A stretch of 64,000 bases of DNA from positions 1 through 64,000 of the forward strand of contig JAPKBZ010000004.1 of the NCBI GenBank assembly GCA_028823175.1, in the 5' to 3' direction. Shown here piece after piece: positions 1 through 8,558 of the stretch (the first letter of the stretch is position 1; the number at the start of each line of letters is the position of its first letter). The stretch is from Myxococcota bacterium. GTDB lineage: Bacteria > Myxococcota_A > UBA9160 > UBA4427. Position numbers and translations under genes: made by a program. The notes under the pieces were generated by a model. It saw only the letters and a list, made by a program, of their open reading frames with translations. It did not search any database and was not told where the DNA came from.

Positions 1-326
1 AGACCCCTCCCGAGCCGCCGGCCGCCATGAAAGAAGTGGCGCAGTCCGCGAAGCCTGTCGAGCAGACCCCTCCCGAGTCGCCGGCCGCCATGAAAGAAGT
101 GGTGCAGTCCGCGAAGCCCGCTGGGCCAGTCATCGAGCCGGTGAAGACGGCGGACGCGCAGACGGCCATCGTTGCGGCCGGGGATAACCTCTACAGAATC
201 ATTCTCGCAAATTACGGAGCCTATAGCGGCGAGCTAGTCGACGTTGTCCTGGAGGCCAACCCCGAGATCTCGAGCGCTGGGCAGATCGCCGTGGGCCAGG
301 CGATTCGCCTGCCTAGGCTGGAGTGA
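1..326 (+). CDS. LysM-domain protein, 3' end only
   Basis: The reading frame is open from the window edge, so the true start lies upstream. The visible N-terminal part is a Pro/Ala/Lys-rich linker made of a 21-residue tandem repeat (63-bp period: copy 1 at 1-63, copy 2 from 64, slightly diverged). The last ~50 residues form a LysM-like module, with the pattern GDNLYRI, LVDVVLEANPEI and VGQAIRLP, a fold known to bind peptidoglycan or related glycans. This arrangement resembles the C-terminal tail of secretion-type AAA ATPases (ExeA/GspA) and of cell-wall-associated proteins in delta-type bacteria, but nothing upstream is visible to decide between them. The next gene is convergent, with its stop at 405. 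Confidence 0.6.
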   Translation, partial: TPPEPPAAMKEVAQSAKPVEQTPPESPAAMKEVVQSAKPAGPVIEPVKTADAQTAIVAAGDNLYRIILANYGAYSGELVDVVLEANPEISSAGQIAVGQAIRLPRLE

Positions 327-404
327 TCAGGAACCGGACCGGGAAGAAGTAGGGATGGAGATATAGGTCCTCGTTGGGTGCCCTGTGGATCGCCGAGGGG
401 CATG

Positions 405-1217
405 TCAGGCCTCGCCGAGCAGGCGTCGGTAGAGGCGGTTCATCCCGCCAATCCAGCGGTCGTAGTCGTTCGTCTTGCGGCGCATATATTCGAGCACCTC
501 AGGGTGCGTAAGGATGATAAATCGCTCGGCTGCGAGGCCTTCGACCACGATATCGGCAAGCTCTTCGGGCTCCATCATGCCGTCTGCCGCGGCCGCGCTG
601 GTGGCGAGGGTTCCCTCCTTCGCGCCCGGGGGCGGGGCGGTCATCGCTGTCCTGACGGCCTGGGGGCAGAGCATGGAGACGCCGATTCCCTGGTGCTTGT
701 AGGTCATGGCCAGCCACTCGCCGAAACCCACCGCCGCATGCTTGCTCGTGCCGTAGGCGGCGCCGCCCAATTGGTTCAGAAGTCCGGCTGCCGAGGAAGT
801 GTTCATGAAGTATCCGCCCCCGCGTTCGATCATGCGGGGTACCAGGTGGCGGGCCGCGTAGACGTGCGCCATGACATTCACATCCCAGCTGATTTGCCAC
901 TCTTCGTTTGGCGAAGCGAGGTCCATGCCGGCGCCGATACCCGCATTGGAACAGAAGAGGTCGATCGGCCCGAAACTGGCTTCGGTGTCTTCGATCACCT
1001 GCCTTATCGCGGCCTCGTCCGATACATCGCAGCGCATGGCGGTCGCGCCCACTGATTCGGCCGTCTCCTTCGCACCGGCTTCATTTATATCAACGGCCAC
1101 GAGCTGGCGCGCACCTGCAGTGTGAAAGCGATGGACAAGTGCTCGGCCGATCCCGCTTGCTGCCCCCGTGACAACGATAGATTTATTTCGGATTTCCATG
1201 ACTTGAGGATAGGACAC
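405..1217 (-). CDS. short-chain dehydrogenase/reductase (SDR)
   Basis: A 270-residue classical SDR, a soluble NAD(P)-dependent oxidoreductase. The cofactor motif TGAASGIG is at residues 17-24, NAG at 91-93, and the catalytic pair YGTSK has Tyr155 and Lys159. An alternative start at Met7 (nt 1199) would give the usual short lead-in before the first beta strand. The VDIN segment after beta 2 fits NAD preference. The substrate cannot be read from sequence. It sits downstream of, and on the same strand as, the sensor kinase gene, from which it is separated by one copy of a direct repeat (1250-1295). Confidence 0.85.
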   Translation of the reverse strand: MSYPQVMEIRNKSIVVTGAASGIGRALVHRFHTAGARQLVAVDINEAGAKETAESVGATAMRCDVSDEAAIRQVIEDTEASFGPIDLFCSNAGIGAGMDLASPNEEWQISWDVNVMAHVYAARHLVPRMIERGGGYFMNTSSAAGLLNQLGGAAYGTSKHAAVGFGEWLAMTYKHQGIGVSMLCPQAVRTAMTAPPPGAKEGTLATSAAAADGMMEPEELADIVVEGLAAERFIILTHPEVLEYMRRKTNDYDRWIGGMNRLYRRLLGEA

Positions 1218-1249
1218 TCAAGCCGAGTTCTGTCTGGGTACCCGGGCAC

Positions 1250-1295
1250 GGGCGTTATGCTGAATTTCTAGGGGGAGCCCCCGTCGCGGGACTCG
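1250..1295. repeat. direct repeat copy A flanking the kinase gene
   Basis: The block GGGCGTTATGCTGAATTTCT and the following AGG...GAGCCCC...GGG recur at 3945-3990 in the same orientation with only a few mismatches. The two copies bracket exactly one gene, the hybrid kinase at 1297-3876. The core GTTATG resembles, but does not match, the integron R' core GTTRRRY. Confidence 0.6.
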
Positions 1296-1296
1296 C

Positions 1297-3876
1297 TTAC
1301 GCCTCGTCAGAACTCAAGAAAGAAGCGACTTCTTCGAGAAGCGTTTGGTTCCGATAGGGCTTCTGGATGAATCCATCGCGAGCAGGATTCCAGCCTTCCA
1401 GCTGATCGAGCGCTTCTTCGGGGTGGCCGCTAGACATGATGATCGGCAGTTCAGCCCGTGTCTTTCGCAGCTCTGACCAGATTTCGACTCCACTGCGACC
1501 CGGCATTGTTATGTCCAAGACCACGAGGCTGAGTGCCAATCCGACTTCTTCGACTTTGGCGAGCGCCTCTTCTCCGTTCGAAGCATGGTGAACATTGAAG
1601 CCGACTGCGGAGAGGTGTTTCGTCAGAATCGCGCGAATGGATGCCTCGTCGTCGACGACGAGTACGTCCCGATTGCTGAAACGCCCTGGCCCAATCACGA
1701 GACCGGCTTCTTTCGAGGATGGGCGGGTATCTTCTTGAATCGGCAGAAAGAAGGCGAATTGGCTTCCGACCCCCAGCTCCGTTTCGATTCTGAGCTGGCC
1801 TTCGTGGCTATCGAGGATGCCGCGTGTGGCCGCCAGCCCGAGCCCACGTCCAGTGAACTTCGTGGTGAAGAAGGGATCGAAGATCTTCGTCAACGTTTCG
1901 GCGTTCATTCCTCCCCCGTTATCCCGAACTGTAACGTGGACAACCTCTCCCGAAACTTCCCCGTGCTCAACGAGCGCACTAGCTCCACTCATTGGCGAGG
2001 GCCTGCCGATTCCTGTGCAGATCTCTATCTTGCCCTCAGCGGCGCCGATTGCGTCGGATGCGTTTGTCAGCAGGTTCATCAAGACCTGACGAAGCTGCGC
2101 AGATCCGCCGCGAACGAGCGGGAGTTCCTTCTCTAGTCCGAAGTCAACTTCGATGTTCTTGGGAATCGTGACGGAGATCAAGCTGGCGATGTCACGCACC
2201 AGGACAGACAGATCCAGGCTCTCAGTCATGAACGTGGTCTTGCCCGCATAGGCCAGAAGCTGGCTGGTGAGTTCTGCGGCGGTTGTGGCGGCAGTCTCGA
2301 TGTCGGTCAGTGGTTCTTGTATCGGGGAATCGGGCTCGACACCATCGCGCGCGAGCTCGGCGTTGCCCAGGACCGTCATGAGGAGGTTGTTGAAGTCGTG
2401 AGCGATGCCTCCCGCGAGGAGCCCCAGCCCCTCCAGTTTCTGGGACTGAATCATGGCTAGCGACTCTTGCCGCGCCTGCGTGACATCCGTCATTCGCCAT
2501 GCTCTCCCGAGGAACCCCTGCTCTGTCGTGATGGGCAGTATCCTCACCTCGAGGGTCCTTCCGTCAAGCATCGAGATATCGAACAATTCAGTCCGAGAGG
2601 AATCGAAGCTCGGGCCCCTGTGATTCCACATTCGTGCCACTGCTTTTGGAGGCGTCTCGCGAATCATGGGCGCCAAGTATTCTTGCAGTCCATGACCAAT
2701 ATTCAAGATCTCTTCAGTCGACATTCCCCAGAGACTCGCGAAGGCATCGTTGACATAGCGGATCGTACCACTCCGCTCCTTGAAGAGAATGCCCTCTCCA
2801 ATCGCCATGTCGAGTGCCTGCAGCAATGAGAGGTGCTCGTCGGACTTATCCAGGGCGGTGCGTAGCGCCGTTCGGTCTCTCAGCCGCAGACACAGCCCCG
2901 CTTCGACACCGCGGCTCTTCTCGACGACGGAGACTTCGATCAGGATGACGCGCTGAATTCCCGATTGTGATGTGAATCGGTGCTCTTGTCCGTGCCGCTC
3001 ACTGTGGTCGGCTTCTACGAGGGAAAAGCTCGGAACGGTAAGCTCGAGGAGTTCGCGAATCGGAGCTCCGGGGTTCAGTTCCCCCTGGTCGAAAAGTTTT
3101 TCTGCGTTGGGGTTTGCGTAGAGGAGCTGGTAGTGGCGGCTGACGATCAGGATAGGGTCGGCGTCATGGTCGAGCACGCTGGGGAGAGAAATTCGCTCGA
3201 GCACGAACAGGTCGCGACGGTCTACCGCGAACAGGAAAAGGAGGCAGCTGAGGGCGTATCCGAGCGCCGTCGGGTCATATGAGAGAGGGACTGGGCTGAA
3301 CACGTAGGCCATGTTCATCGACATCGGAACAGCAACTGCCGCGACGAGGAACCGGCACTGCGAGCGTATTGTCGGGTCCCGTACAAAAAATCCCTCCCGC
3401 GCATGGACGAACATCGCAGCGCAAAGGGCGACGTAGTTGACAGCAGCAGTCGCGTACCAGAGCAGTCCGTACTCGCTTCTCGCAAGGGGCCGTGTTTCGA
3501 CGAACTGCCCGTGCCAGGGGTTCGTGATCAGGCCGATCCAGAGCAGGGCATTGATGGTGACGAGTACGGGCAGGCCAGACCGAAAGGCGACCTTCCGATA
3601 GCCCACCATCTCCGAGAAGCCTCTCGTAAAGAGCCACCAGCCCGGGGCGATCGTCAGGAGACCGGTGTAGACCAGGAGCATTCCGATCCAGCGGATCGTC
3701 GAGTTGTTCGGCCAGACGTTGGCAAGCAGGTCTCCGATAGAGAAGATCAGCGCAGAGAAGAAGACAAGGGGGAGCGCCGGCCACAGCGCTGCTGGCGGCC
3801 GCCGGTAAAACACGTGGGTAGACAGCGCCACCAACAGGACGATGCCTAGCGAGGTCGCAATTTGTGCCTCAGCCAT
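1297..3876 (-). CDS. membrane-bound hybrid sensor histidine kinase (7TM-PAS-PAS-HK-REC)
   Basis: About 859 residues from the ATG at 3876; an in-frame start at 3933 is possible but adds a non-hydrophobic lead. Residues ~1-230 hold seven hydrophobic segments typical of the histidine-kinase N-terminal 7TM family. Two PAS domains follow (about 245-340 and 360-470). The phosphoacceptor His493 lies in the H-box GIAHDFNN. The ATPase domain shows the N box (LMNLLTNASDA), G1 (DNGGGM), F box (DPFFTT) and G2 (GRGLGLA). A C-terminal receiver follows with VVDDE, Asp788 in VLDITMPG, and Lys in IQKPY. The protein would sense a membrane or cytoplasmic cue and pass phosphate to its own receiver; no cognate regulator is adjacent. 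Base composition looks lower in GC than the genes after 5.9 kb. Confidence 0.9.
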   Translation of the reverse strand: MAEAQIATSLGIVLLVALSTHVFYRRPPAALWPALPLVFFSALIFSIGDLLANVWPNNSTIRWIGMLLVYTGLLTIAPGWWLFTRGFSEMVGYRKVAFRSGLPVLVTINALLWIGLITNPWHGQFVETRPLARSEYGLLWYATAAVNYVALCAAMFVHAREGFFVRDPTIRSQCRFLVAAVAVPMSMNMAYVFSPVPLSYDPTALGYALSCLLFLFAVDRRDLFVLERISLPSVLDHDADPILIVSRHYQLLYANPNAEKLFDQGELNPGAPIRELLELTVPSFSLVEADHSERHGQEHRFTSQSGIQRVILIEVSVVEKSRGVEAGLCLRLRDRTALRTALDKSDEHLSLLQALDMAIGEGILFKERSGTIRYVNDAFASLWGMSTEEILNIGHGLQEYLAPMIRETPPKAVARMWNHRGPSFDSSRTELFDISMLDGRTLEVRILPITTEQGFLGRAWRMTDVTQARQESLAMIQSQKLEGLGLLAGGIAHDFNNLLMTVLGNAELARDGVEPDSPIQEPLTDIETAATTAAELTSQLLAYAGKTTFMTESLDLSVLVRDIASLISVTIPKNIEVDFGLEKELPLVRGGSAQLRQVLMNLLTNASDAIGAAEGKIEICTGIGRPSPMSGASALVEHGEVSGEVVHVTVRDNGGGMNAETLTKIFDPFFTTKFTGRGLGLAATRGILDSHEGQLRIETELGVGSQFAFFLPIQEDTRPSSKEAGLVIGPGRFSNRDVLVVDDEASIRAILTKHLSAVGFNVHHASNGEEALAKVEEVGLALSLVVLDITMPGRSGVEIWSELRKTRAELPIIMSSGHPEEALDQLEGWNPARDGFIQKPYRNQTLLEEVASFLSSDEA

Positions 3877-3944
3877 GGTTACGGAGGGTAGCACGCACAC
3901 AGGTTGGTTTCTGGCGCAACGTCCGAGGCACAACGTCCGAGTAT

Positions 3945-3990
3945 GGGCGTTATGTTGAATCTCTAGGCGCGAGCCCCGTGCCGGGCTTAG
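3945..3990. repeat. direct repeat copy B flanking the kinase gene
   Basis: GGGCGTTATGTTGAATCTCT plus the trailing AGGCGCGAGCCCC matches copy A at 1250-1295. Just before it, CAACGTCCGAG occurs twice in a row (3919-3929 and 3932-3942 region). On the minus strand the segment can form a short stem CATAACG/CGTTGTG with one G-T pair. Confidence 0.6.
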
Positions 3991-4125
3991 CGCCGATCCG
4001 CCACGGGGACCCCGGCTCCATCCTCGAAATCCAGCGGGTATTCGGGTAAAAGGGCTACATTGAAGGCCCTAGAGTGCCCACCCGCTCGACTCGCCGCCGC
4101 GAAATCGCATCAACGAGGTCAGGCC

Positions 4126-4542
4126 ATGTCCGAATTTGAGTTCGTAGAGTTGGCTCATCTCAACACCGCGTATCTTGGAACCTCAGCGATGAACGTCTTT
4201 TCAATCTTTGTCGCCTACACCCTCGCTGCGCACTTCGCGGGAAAACTACTATCCCGGAATGTTGCGGCATTCGTCAGTGCTGTCTATTCCCTTTTTCTTA
4301 TAGGTCCCCTTGCCGGCATCGTCATGGCGACAACCGACCTAGAGAACATAAAAGGCGCGTACTTGATCGAATATCCAGCGGGCATCCTGCTTAGCCCGAG
4401 CGGGGCCAGTCTCTCGGGGACAATTGCACTAACACTTGCACCCGCCTTATGCGGGTGGCTGGGAAGCCTGGCGTACATGCACGCTGTAGTCAGGGAGAAG
4501 GACCGAAGAACGGAAGCCCCGGATAAATCAGTCCAGTCATAA
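4126..4542 (+). CDS. small integral membrane protein of unknown function
   Basis: 138 residues from the ATG at 4126, preceded by an AACGAGG-type ribosome site 7-8 bases upstream; a longer in-frame start at 4060 has no such site. Four hydrophobic stretches are visible: residues ~14-35, ~45-70, ~80-105 and ~107-125. A charged, polar C-terminus (KDRRTEAPDKS) probably lies in the cytoplasm. No family was recognised. Codon use is visibly richer in A/T at third positions than in the core genes of this window, consistent with recent acquisition together with its neighbours. Confidence 0.65.
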   Translation: MSEFEFVELAHLNTAYLGTSAMNVFSIFVAYTLAAHFAGKLLSRNVAAFVSAVYSLFLIGPLAGIVMATTDLENIKGAYLIEYPAGILLSPSGASLSGTIALTLAPALCGWLGSLAYMHAVVREKDRRTEAPDKSVQS

Positions 4543-4754
4543 AGTGTTTTCTCGCCGATTCAATTCAGGGTAGGGGCAGCGTCCTTGTCACTTGCTGCGG
4601 GATTGGCCGGTTGACTCCACTGGTTCTAGCCAGCGGGCTAGCGTGGGCCGCGCGGTCGCACTCGTGGAAGAAGAATGCAGCTAGTGCAGCTCAGGAGCCA
4701 ACGGTTGTAGCGCCCACCGGATGAACGTTCGAATACCCCAGCGAAGGAATTGAC
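4543..4754. other. intergenic gap, no gene seen
   Basis: About 210 bases between the small membrane protein and the MBL-fold gene. No convincing open frame, terminator or promoter was recognised. A GTTCGAATACC stretch near 4729 looks like a tRNA T-loop but has no surrounding cloverleaf. Confidence 0.4.
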
Positions 4755-5555
4755 ATGACGATACCCAAGTTGGAAGAGCCCTGGAGATTCTATGTGGAGC
4801 CATTCTGCGTCTACGGGAATCTGTACTCTGTGGGTAACCGAGGCGTTTGCAGCTGGCTGATCGATACGGGCGACGGCCTCATGCTGATCGACACCACGTT
4901 CCCGCAAACCGTGTATCAAACCGTTGATAGCATCTACCGTCTCGGATTTGCCCCAGCAGACATTCGTTACGTGCTGCACACTCATGGTCATTGCGACCAT
5001 ATGGGTGGGTCACGATCGATGCGTGATCTGACACAAGCGACTTTCTGTATTGGTGCTGAGGACGTTGACGTCTGTGAACATCGGGGGGAGATGTCGGAGG
5101 CGGAATTGTACGATATGGAGTTCACCGCCTATTTCACCGTCGACAAGGCCTTGCGCGATGGCGACACGCTCACGCTCGGCAATACCGAGGTGCTCTGTGT
5201 TCATACGCCTGGACATACACCAGGGACGATGTCGTACTTCTTCGACATTACTGGCGAGCAGGGTAGCTTTCGTGTGGGAATGCAAGGCGGTCCTGGCATA
5301 CATACCTTGGTCGACGATTATCTCGCGGCCCACGACTTGCCCAAGTCCCTTCGCGCCTCTTATATCGAATCTGTTGCGCGGCTCCGGCAGGAGCGTGTGG
5401 ATATCCACCTCACAGGTCATCCAGGGCAGAGCAGCATTTTTCCACGCAAGGCAACGCTCGATGAGGGTGATTCACTCGCCTTCGTCGATCCCGGCAGGTG
5501 GCCAAAATATCTTGACTATCTTGAGTCCTGCTTCCGCAAGGAATACCCTGGCTGA
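4755..5555 (+). CDS. MBL-fold metallo-hydrolase with a B3-like ligand set
   Basis: 266 residues. The metal motif HxHxDH is intact: His77, His79, Asp81, His82 in HTHGHCDHMGG. Further ligands are His154 (TPGHTPG) and His222 (TGHPGQ). No bridging Asp is evident where most MBL hydrolases have one; the region reads GMQGGPG. This His/Asp set resembles subclass B3 beta-lactamases, but the protein has no signal peptide, so a cytoplasmic hydrolase or lactonase is equally possible. The gene has lower GC than the surroundings and stands alone before tRNA-Phe. The substrate is not predictable. Confidence 0.8.
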   Translation: MTIPKLEEPWRFYVEPFCVYGNLYSVGNRGVCSWLIDTGDGLMLIDTTFPQTVYQTVDSIYRLGFAPADIRYVLHTHGHCDHMGGSRSMRDLTQATFCIGAEDVDVCEHRGEMSEAELYDMEFTAYFTVDKALRDGDTLTLGNTEVLCVHTPGHTPGTMSYFFDITGEQGSFRVGMQGGPGIHTLVDDYLAAHDLPKSLRASYIESVARLRQERVDIHLTGHPGQSSIFPRKATLDEGDSLAFVDPGRWPKYLDYLESCFRKEYPG

Positions 5556-5800
5556 GGTTGTTTGGTGGCCGTCCCGGTTCGCAAACCGGCTAGAGAAGCG
5601 CGCGCGATCACCGGAGTCGCCTCAACTTCCCCCTGCAGCGGCTTCAGCAGGGACTGCGACTCTTTGGGCCATTTCTGGGCGACCCCAATGCGCGTCTTGG
5701 CCCGTCGGGCTTCGTCATCGCGCGATCCGTACGCTCAACGCACGAGCGTCAGGAAGTCAAACGGCTGCGGGGACTTATCGCGCCATTCGGCGACATAAGC
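5556..5800. other. intergenic gap before tRNA-Phe
   Basis: Some 245 bases without a supported gene. It opens with TGGTGGCC (5569-5576), which matches the first eight bases of the plus-strand image of the tRNA 3' end (5801-5808) but diverges after that, so an attachment-site duplication is not supported. Confidence 0.4.
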
Positions 5801-5876
5801 TGGTGGCCCGGGACAGAATTGAACTGTCGACACCGTGATTTTCAGTCACGTGCTCTACCAACTGAGCTACCAGGCC
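5801..5876 (-). tRNA. tRNA-Phe (GAA)
   Basis: A complete 76-nt cloverleaf on the minus strand. The acceptor stem GGCCTGG pairs with CCGGGCC (one G-U pair), the D arm is GCTC/GAGC, the anticodon stem CGTGA/TCACG carries the loop CTGAAAA (anticodon GAA, plus-strand TTC at 5841-5843), and the T arm GACAG/CTGTC has the loop TTCAATT. The discriminator A and the terminal CCA are encoded (TGG at 5801-5803 on the plus strand). Confidence 0.97.
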
Positions 5877-5942
5877 ACCGCTTTGCGTCCGGGATCATAG
5901 CCGCCCACCCGGGATTTCCCACCGATTTCCAGCGCTTTCCGG

Positions 5943-6722
5943 CTAGGCGAAACCGGGGAAGAGTTGGGGCAGTTCGGGACCGATCTGGGAAGGGGAGGGC
6001 GCAAAATAGAGCTCCGCCGGGGCGTTGCGGGCCGGCGGTTGCGGGGGTGCGAGAATTTCGATGCGCTCGATCACGATGTCTTTCAGGGGCCGGTTGGGCT
6101 TGCCCCAGCGCCCGTGAAGGTCGGTTTCCGTCGCCGCGATGGCGTCAGAGACTTCGATGCCCGCAGCCACCCGGCCGAAGACCGTGTGCTGGCCGTCGAG
6201 GTGGCGTGCGTCGCCCTGCACGATGAAGAATTGCGAGCCCCCAGAGTTGGGGCTCCCGGTATTCGCCATGGAGACGGTGCCTCGGCGATGGGGGGCGGGG
6301 CTGAATTCGTCGGGGACGGTATAGCCGGGGCCACCGTCGCCGTCGTTGCCCGGATCCTTGTCGCGTGAATTTGGATCGCCGCCCTGAATCATGAAGCCGG
6401 GCAGGACCCGGTGGAAGGTCGTGCCGTCGTAAAAACCCGAGCGGGCGAGCTCGACGAAATTGTCGACGGTCTCGGGGGCGAGTTCGGGATAGAGCTCAAG
6501 GAGAATGACCCCCTGGTTTTCGATGTGAAAAAGCGCACGGGGATGCGGACCGGTCGGCCAGGCAAATTCCGGCGGTGAGGTCGCTTGTACCTGGCCGCCC
6601 GTTTCATCATTGCCGCATGAAGCCATGATGAGGGTCAGCAGGAGCACAAGTGCCCCGCTTGCATGCCTAGAGCGAGCCCGAGCCGCCGGCCGCATCCTCG
6701 CGTGTGATAGGGTTGGATTCAT
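5943..6722 (-). CDS. cyclophilin-type peptidyl-prolyl isomerase, lipoprotein
   Basis: About 259 residues from the ATG at 6722; other in-frame starts are at 6731 and 6695. The N-terminus has Arg residues, a hydrophobic core (ALVLLLTLI) and a lipobox MASC, so the mature protein would be lipid-anchored at the periplasmic side. The cyclophilin domain follows with ENQGVILLELYPELAPETV, YDGTTFHRVLPGFMIQGGD, FSPAPHRRGTVSMA, NSGGSQFFI and HTVFGRV, including the catalytic Arg of FHR and the drug-binding FxI region. It would assist proline isomerisation of exported proteins. Its 5' end overlaps or abuts the divergent gamma-glutamyltransferase, so the exact starts of both are uncertain. Confidence 0.9.
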   Translation of the reverse strand: MNPTLSHARMRPAARARSRHASGALVLLLTLIMASCGNDETGGQVQATSPPEFAWPTGPHPRALFHIENQGVILLELYPELAPETVDNFVELARSGFYDGTTFHRVLPGFMIQGGDPNSRDKDPGNDGDGGPGYTVPDEFSPAPHRRGTVSMANTGSPNSGGSQFFIVQGDARHLDGQHTVFGRVAAGIEVSDAIAATETDLHGRWGKPNRPLKDIVIERIEILAPPQPPARNAPAELYFAPSPSQIGPELPQLFPGFA

Positions 6723-8532
6723 GCAAACCATGGATGATTCATCGGCGGTTTCTTCCGGGAAATTGAGCGTTTTCCGTGCTTTTCCTGGGCTTGTGCGTGC
6801 CTGGGCGGAATCGGCCCCGGCGCTCGGAAGCCCGGAGCGACGCTTTGGGGGGGTGATCTCCCTGGCCGGTGTCCTCTTGCTTATGGCGGGTCTCGCTCAC
6901 GGCGCGGCGCGGGCCCCGGCGGTGAGCGAGGGCGGCATGGTGGTGAGTTCTTCGGCCCTGGCCGCCGAGGCGGGGGCCGAGATCCTGGGCGCCGGGGGCA
7001 ACGCGGTGGACGCCGCAGTGGCCACGGCCTTCGCGGTGGCGGTGACCCAACCCTTTTCGGCGGGTCTCGGCGGGGGCGCCTTTGCGCTGATCCGCACGCC
7101 GGACGGTGAGGTCTACGCTCTCGACGCCCGGGAGACGGCGCCCGCGGCGGCGACCCGGGACATGTATCTCGCCGAGGGGCTCCCCCCGCGGCCCTCGATT
7201 CACGGCCCTCTGGCCGTGGCGATTCCGGGCTTCACCGCCGGCATGGCCGCGATGCTCGAGCGCTTCGGAACCCTGCCCCTAGCCCGGGTGCTCGAGCCGG
7301 CGATTCGCCTGGCCGAGGGTTTCCCGCTGGCGGGCTTCCAGGCCCGGCGCATCAATGCCCTCAAGGATCGCTTTGATCCCGGCCGCTTCCCCGAGACCGC
7401 CCGGATCCAATTTGCTCCGGCTGCCGACGATGGTCGGGCGGATGTGGGTGAGGCGCTCATCCAGGCCGATCTCGCCAAGACGCTTCGGGCCATCGCCAAG
7501 GAGGGTCCGGGGGTGGTCCTGGGCGGCCGCATCGGGAAGCAGATCGCCGCCGAGGTGCAGAAGCGCGGCGGTGTCCTCAGCCCCGCCGATCTGGCGGGCT
7601 ACGCGCCGAAATGGCGCGCCCCCGTGGTCGGGCGCTACCGCGACTACGCGGTCTATTCCTTTCCGCCTCCCTCATCTGGGGGCGCGGTGCTCCTGCAATG
7701 CCTGAATATTCTCGAGGGTTTCGATTTGGCCGCGACCGGGCCTGGCTCGTCGGTGAGCCTGCACCGGGTCTCCGAGGCCATGAAGCTCGCCTTTGCCGAT
7801 CGCGCGGCTTATATGGGCGACGCGGATTTCGTCGATGTGCCCGTGGCGCGCCTGATCTCCCGGGAATACGCCGACACCCAGCGCGCGCGCATGGATCCCG
7901 CCAAGGCGATCGAGGTCGCCGCGCCCGGGCTGCCCGTCGATGACGCGGGCACCGCGCATCTCTCGGTCAGCGACGACCAGGGGGGCGCGGTGGGGATCAC
8001 CATGACGATCAACACCTCTTACGGCTCGGGGATCACCGTGCCGGGCACCGGGATCGTCCTCAATAACGAGATGGACGATTTCTCCATCGCCCCGGATACC
8101 CCCAACGCCTACGGGCTAGTGGATACCCGGGGCGCCAACGCGATTGCTCCGGGCAAGCGCCCGCTCTCGAGCATGACGCCCACCCTGCTCGTCGCCGGCG
8201 ACAAGCCCTTCATGGTGACGGGCAGCCCGGGCGGACCGCGCATCATCAGCACCGTGTTGCTGACGATTCTCAACGTGGTGGATTGGGGCATGGACGTGCA
8301 GGCCGCGGTCTCGGCGCCGCGATACCACCACCAGTGGATCCCCGACACCCTACGCGTCGAACCCGAGACGCCGAGGGATGTCACCGAGGCGCTGACGGCG
8401 CTCGGGCACCAGGTCGATGTGCAATCGCGCCATTGGTCCGCCGCCGAGGCCATCGTGATCGATCCGGCCAGCGGTTTGCACTACGGGGGCAGCGATCCGC
8501 GCACCGACGGCGGCGCCTACGGTCCGCGTTAG
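6721..8532 (+). CDS. ggt: gamma-glutamyltransferase
   Basis: About 603 residues from the ATG at 6721; a GTG at 6853 directly before the signal-like SLAGVLLLMAGLAHGAA is a strong alternative start. The enzyme cleaves gamma-glutamyl bonds (for example glutathione) and is normally made as a periplasmic precursor that self-cleaves. The nucleophile Thr is in GTAHLSV (codon at 7951-7953), exactly where the family has TTHYSV. GSGITVPGTGIVLNNEMDDFS-like residues and PLSSMTPT and GSPGG supply the glutamate pocket. It is divergent from the cyclophilin gene. Confidence 0.92.
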   Translation: MQTMDDSSAVSSGKLSVFRAFPGLVRAWAESAPALGSPERRFGGVISLAGVLLLMAGLAHGAARAPAVSEGGMVVSSSALAAEAGAEILGAGGNAVDAAVATAFAVAVTQPFSAGLGGGAFALIRTPDGEVYALDARETAPAAATRDMYLAEGLPPRPSIHGPLAVAIPGFTAGMAAMLERFGTLPLARVLEPAIRLAEGFPLAGFQARRINALKDRFDPGRFPETARIQFAPAADDGRADVGEALIQADLAKTLRAIAKEGPGVVLGGRIGKQIAAEVQKRGGVLSPADLAGYAPKWRAPVVGRYRDYAVYSFPPPSSGGAVLLQCLNILEGFDLAATGPGSSVSLHRVSEAMKLAFADRAAYMGDADFVDVPVARLISREYADTQRARMDPAKAIEVAAPGLPVDDAGTAHLSVSDDQGGAVGITMTINTSYGSGITVPGTGIVLNNEMDDFSIAPDTPNAYGLVDTRGANAIAPGKRPLSSMTPTLLVAGDKPFMVTGSPGGPRIISTVLLTILNVVDWGMDVQAAVSAPRYHHQWIPDTLRVEPETPRDVTEALTALGHQVDVQSRHWSAAEAIVIDPASGLHYGGSDPRTDGGAYGPR

Positions 8533-8558
8533 GTCTTCACGCCGGCGCGCCTAGCGCT

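Noticed and set aside
1201-1303. Complete integron attC site
   Set aside because: GTTATGC misses the GTTRRRY core at one base, and no matching R''/L'' half or 60-bp foldback was found. No integrase gene is present. Kept only as a direct repeat.
4700-4745. Second tRNA (T-loop-like GTTCGAATACC)
   Set aside because: No acceptor, D or anticodon stem could be built around it.
5561-5600. tRNA 3' end duplication (att site) before tRNA-Phe
   Set aside because: Only eight bases match the tRNA end; expected from chance or a shared CCA-like end.
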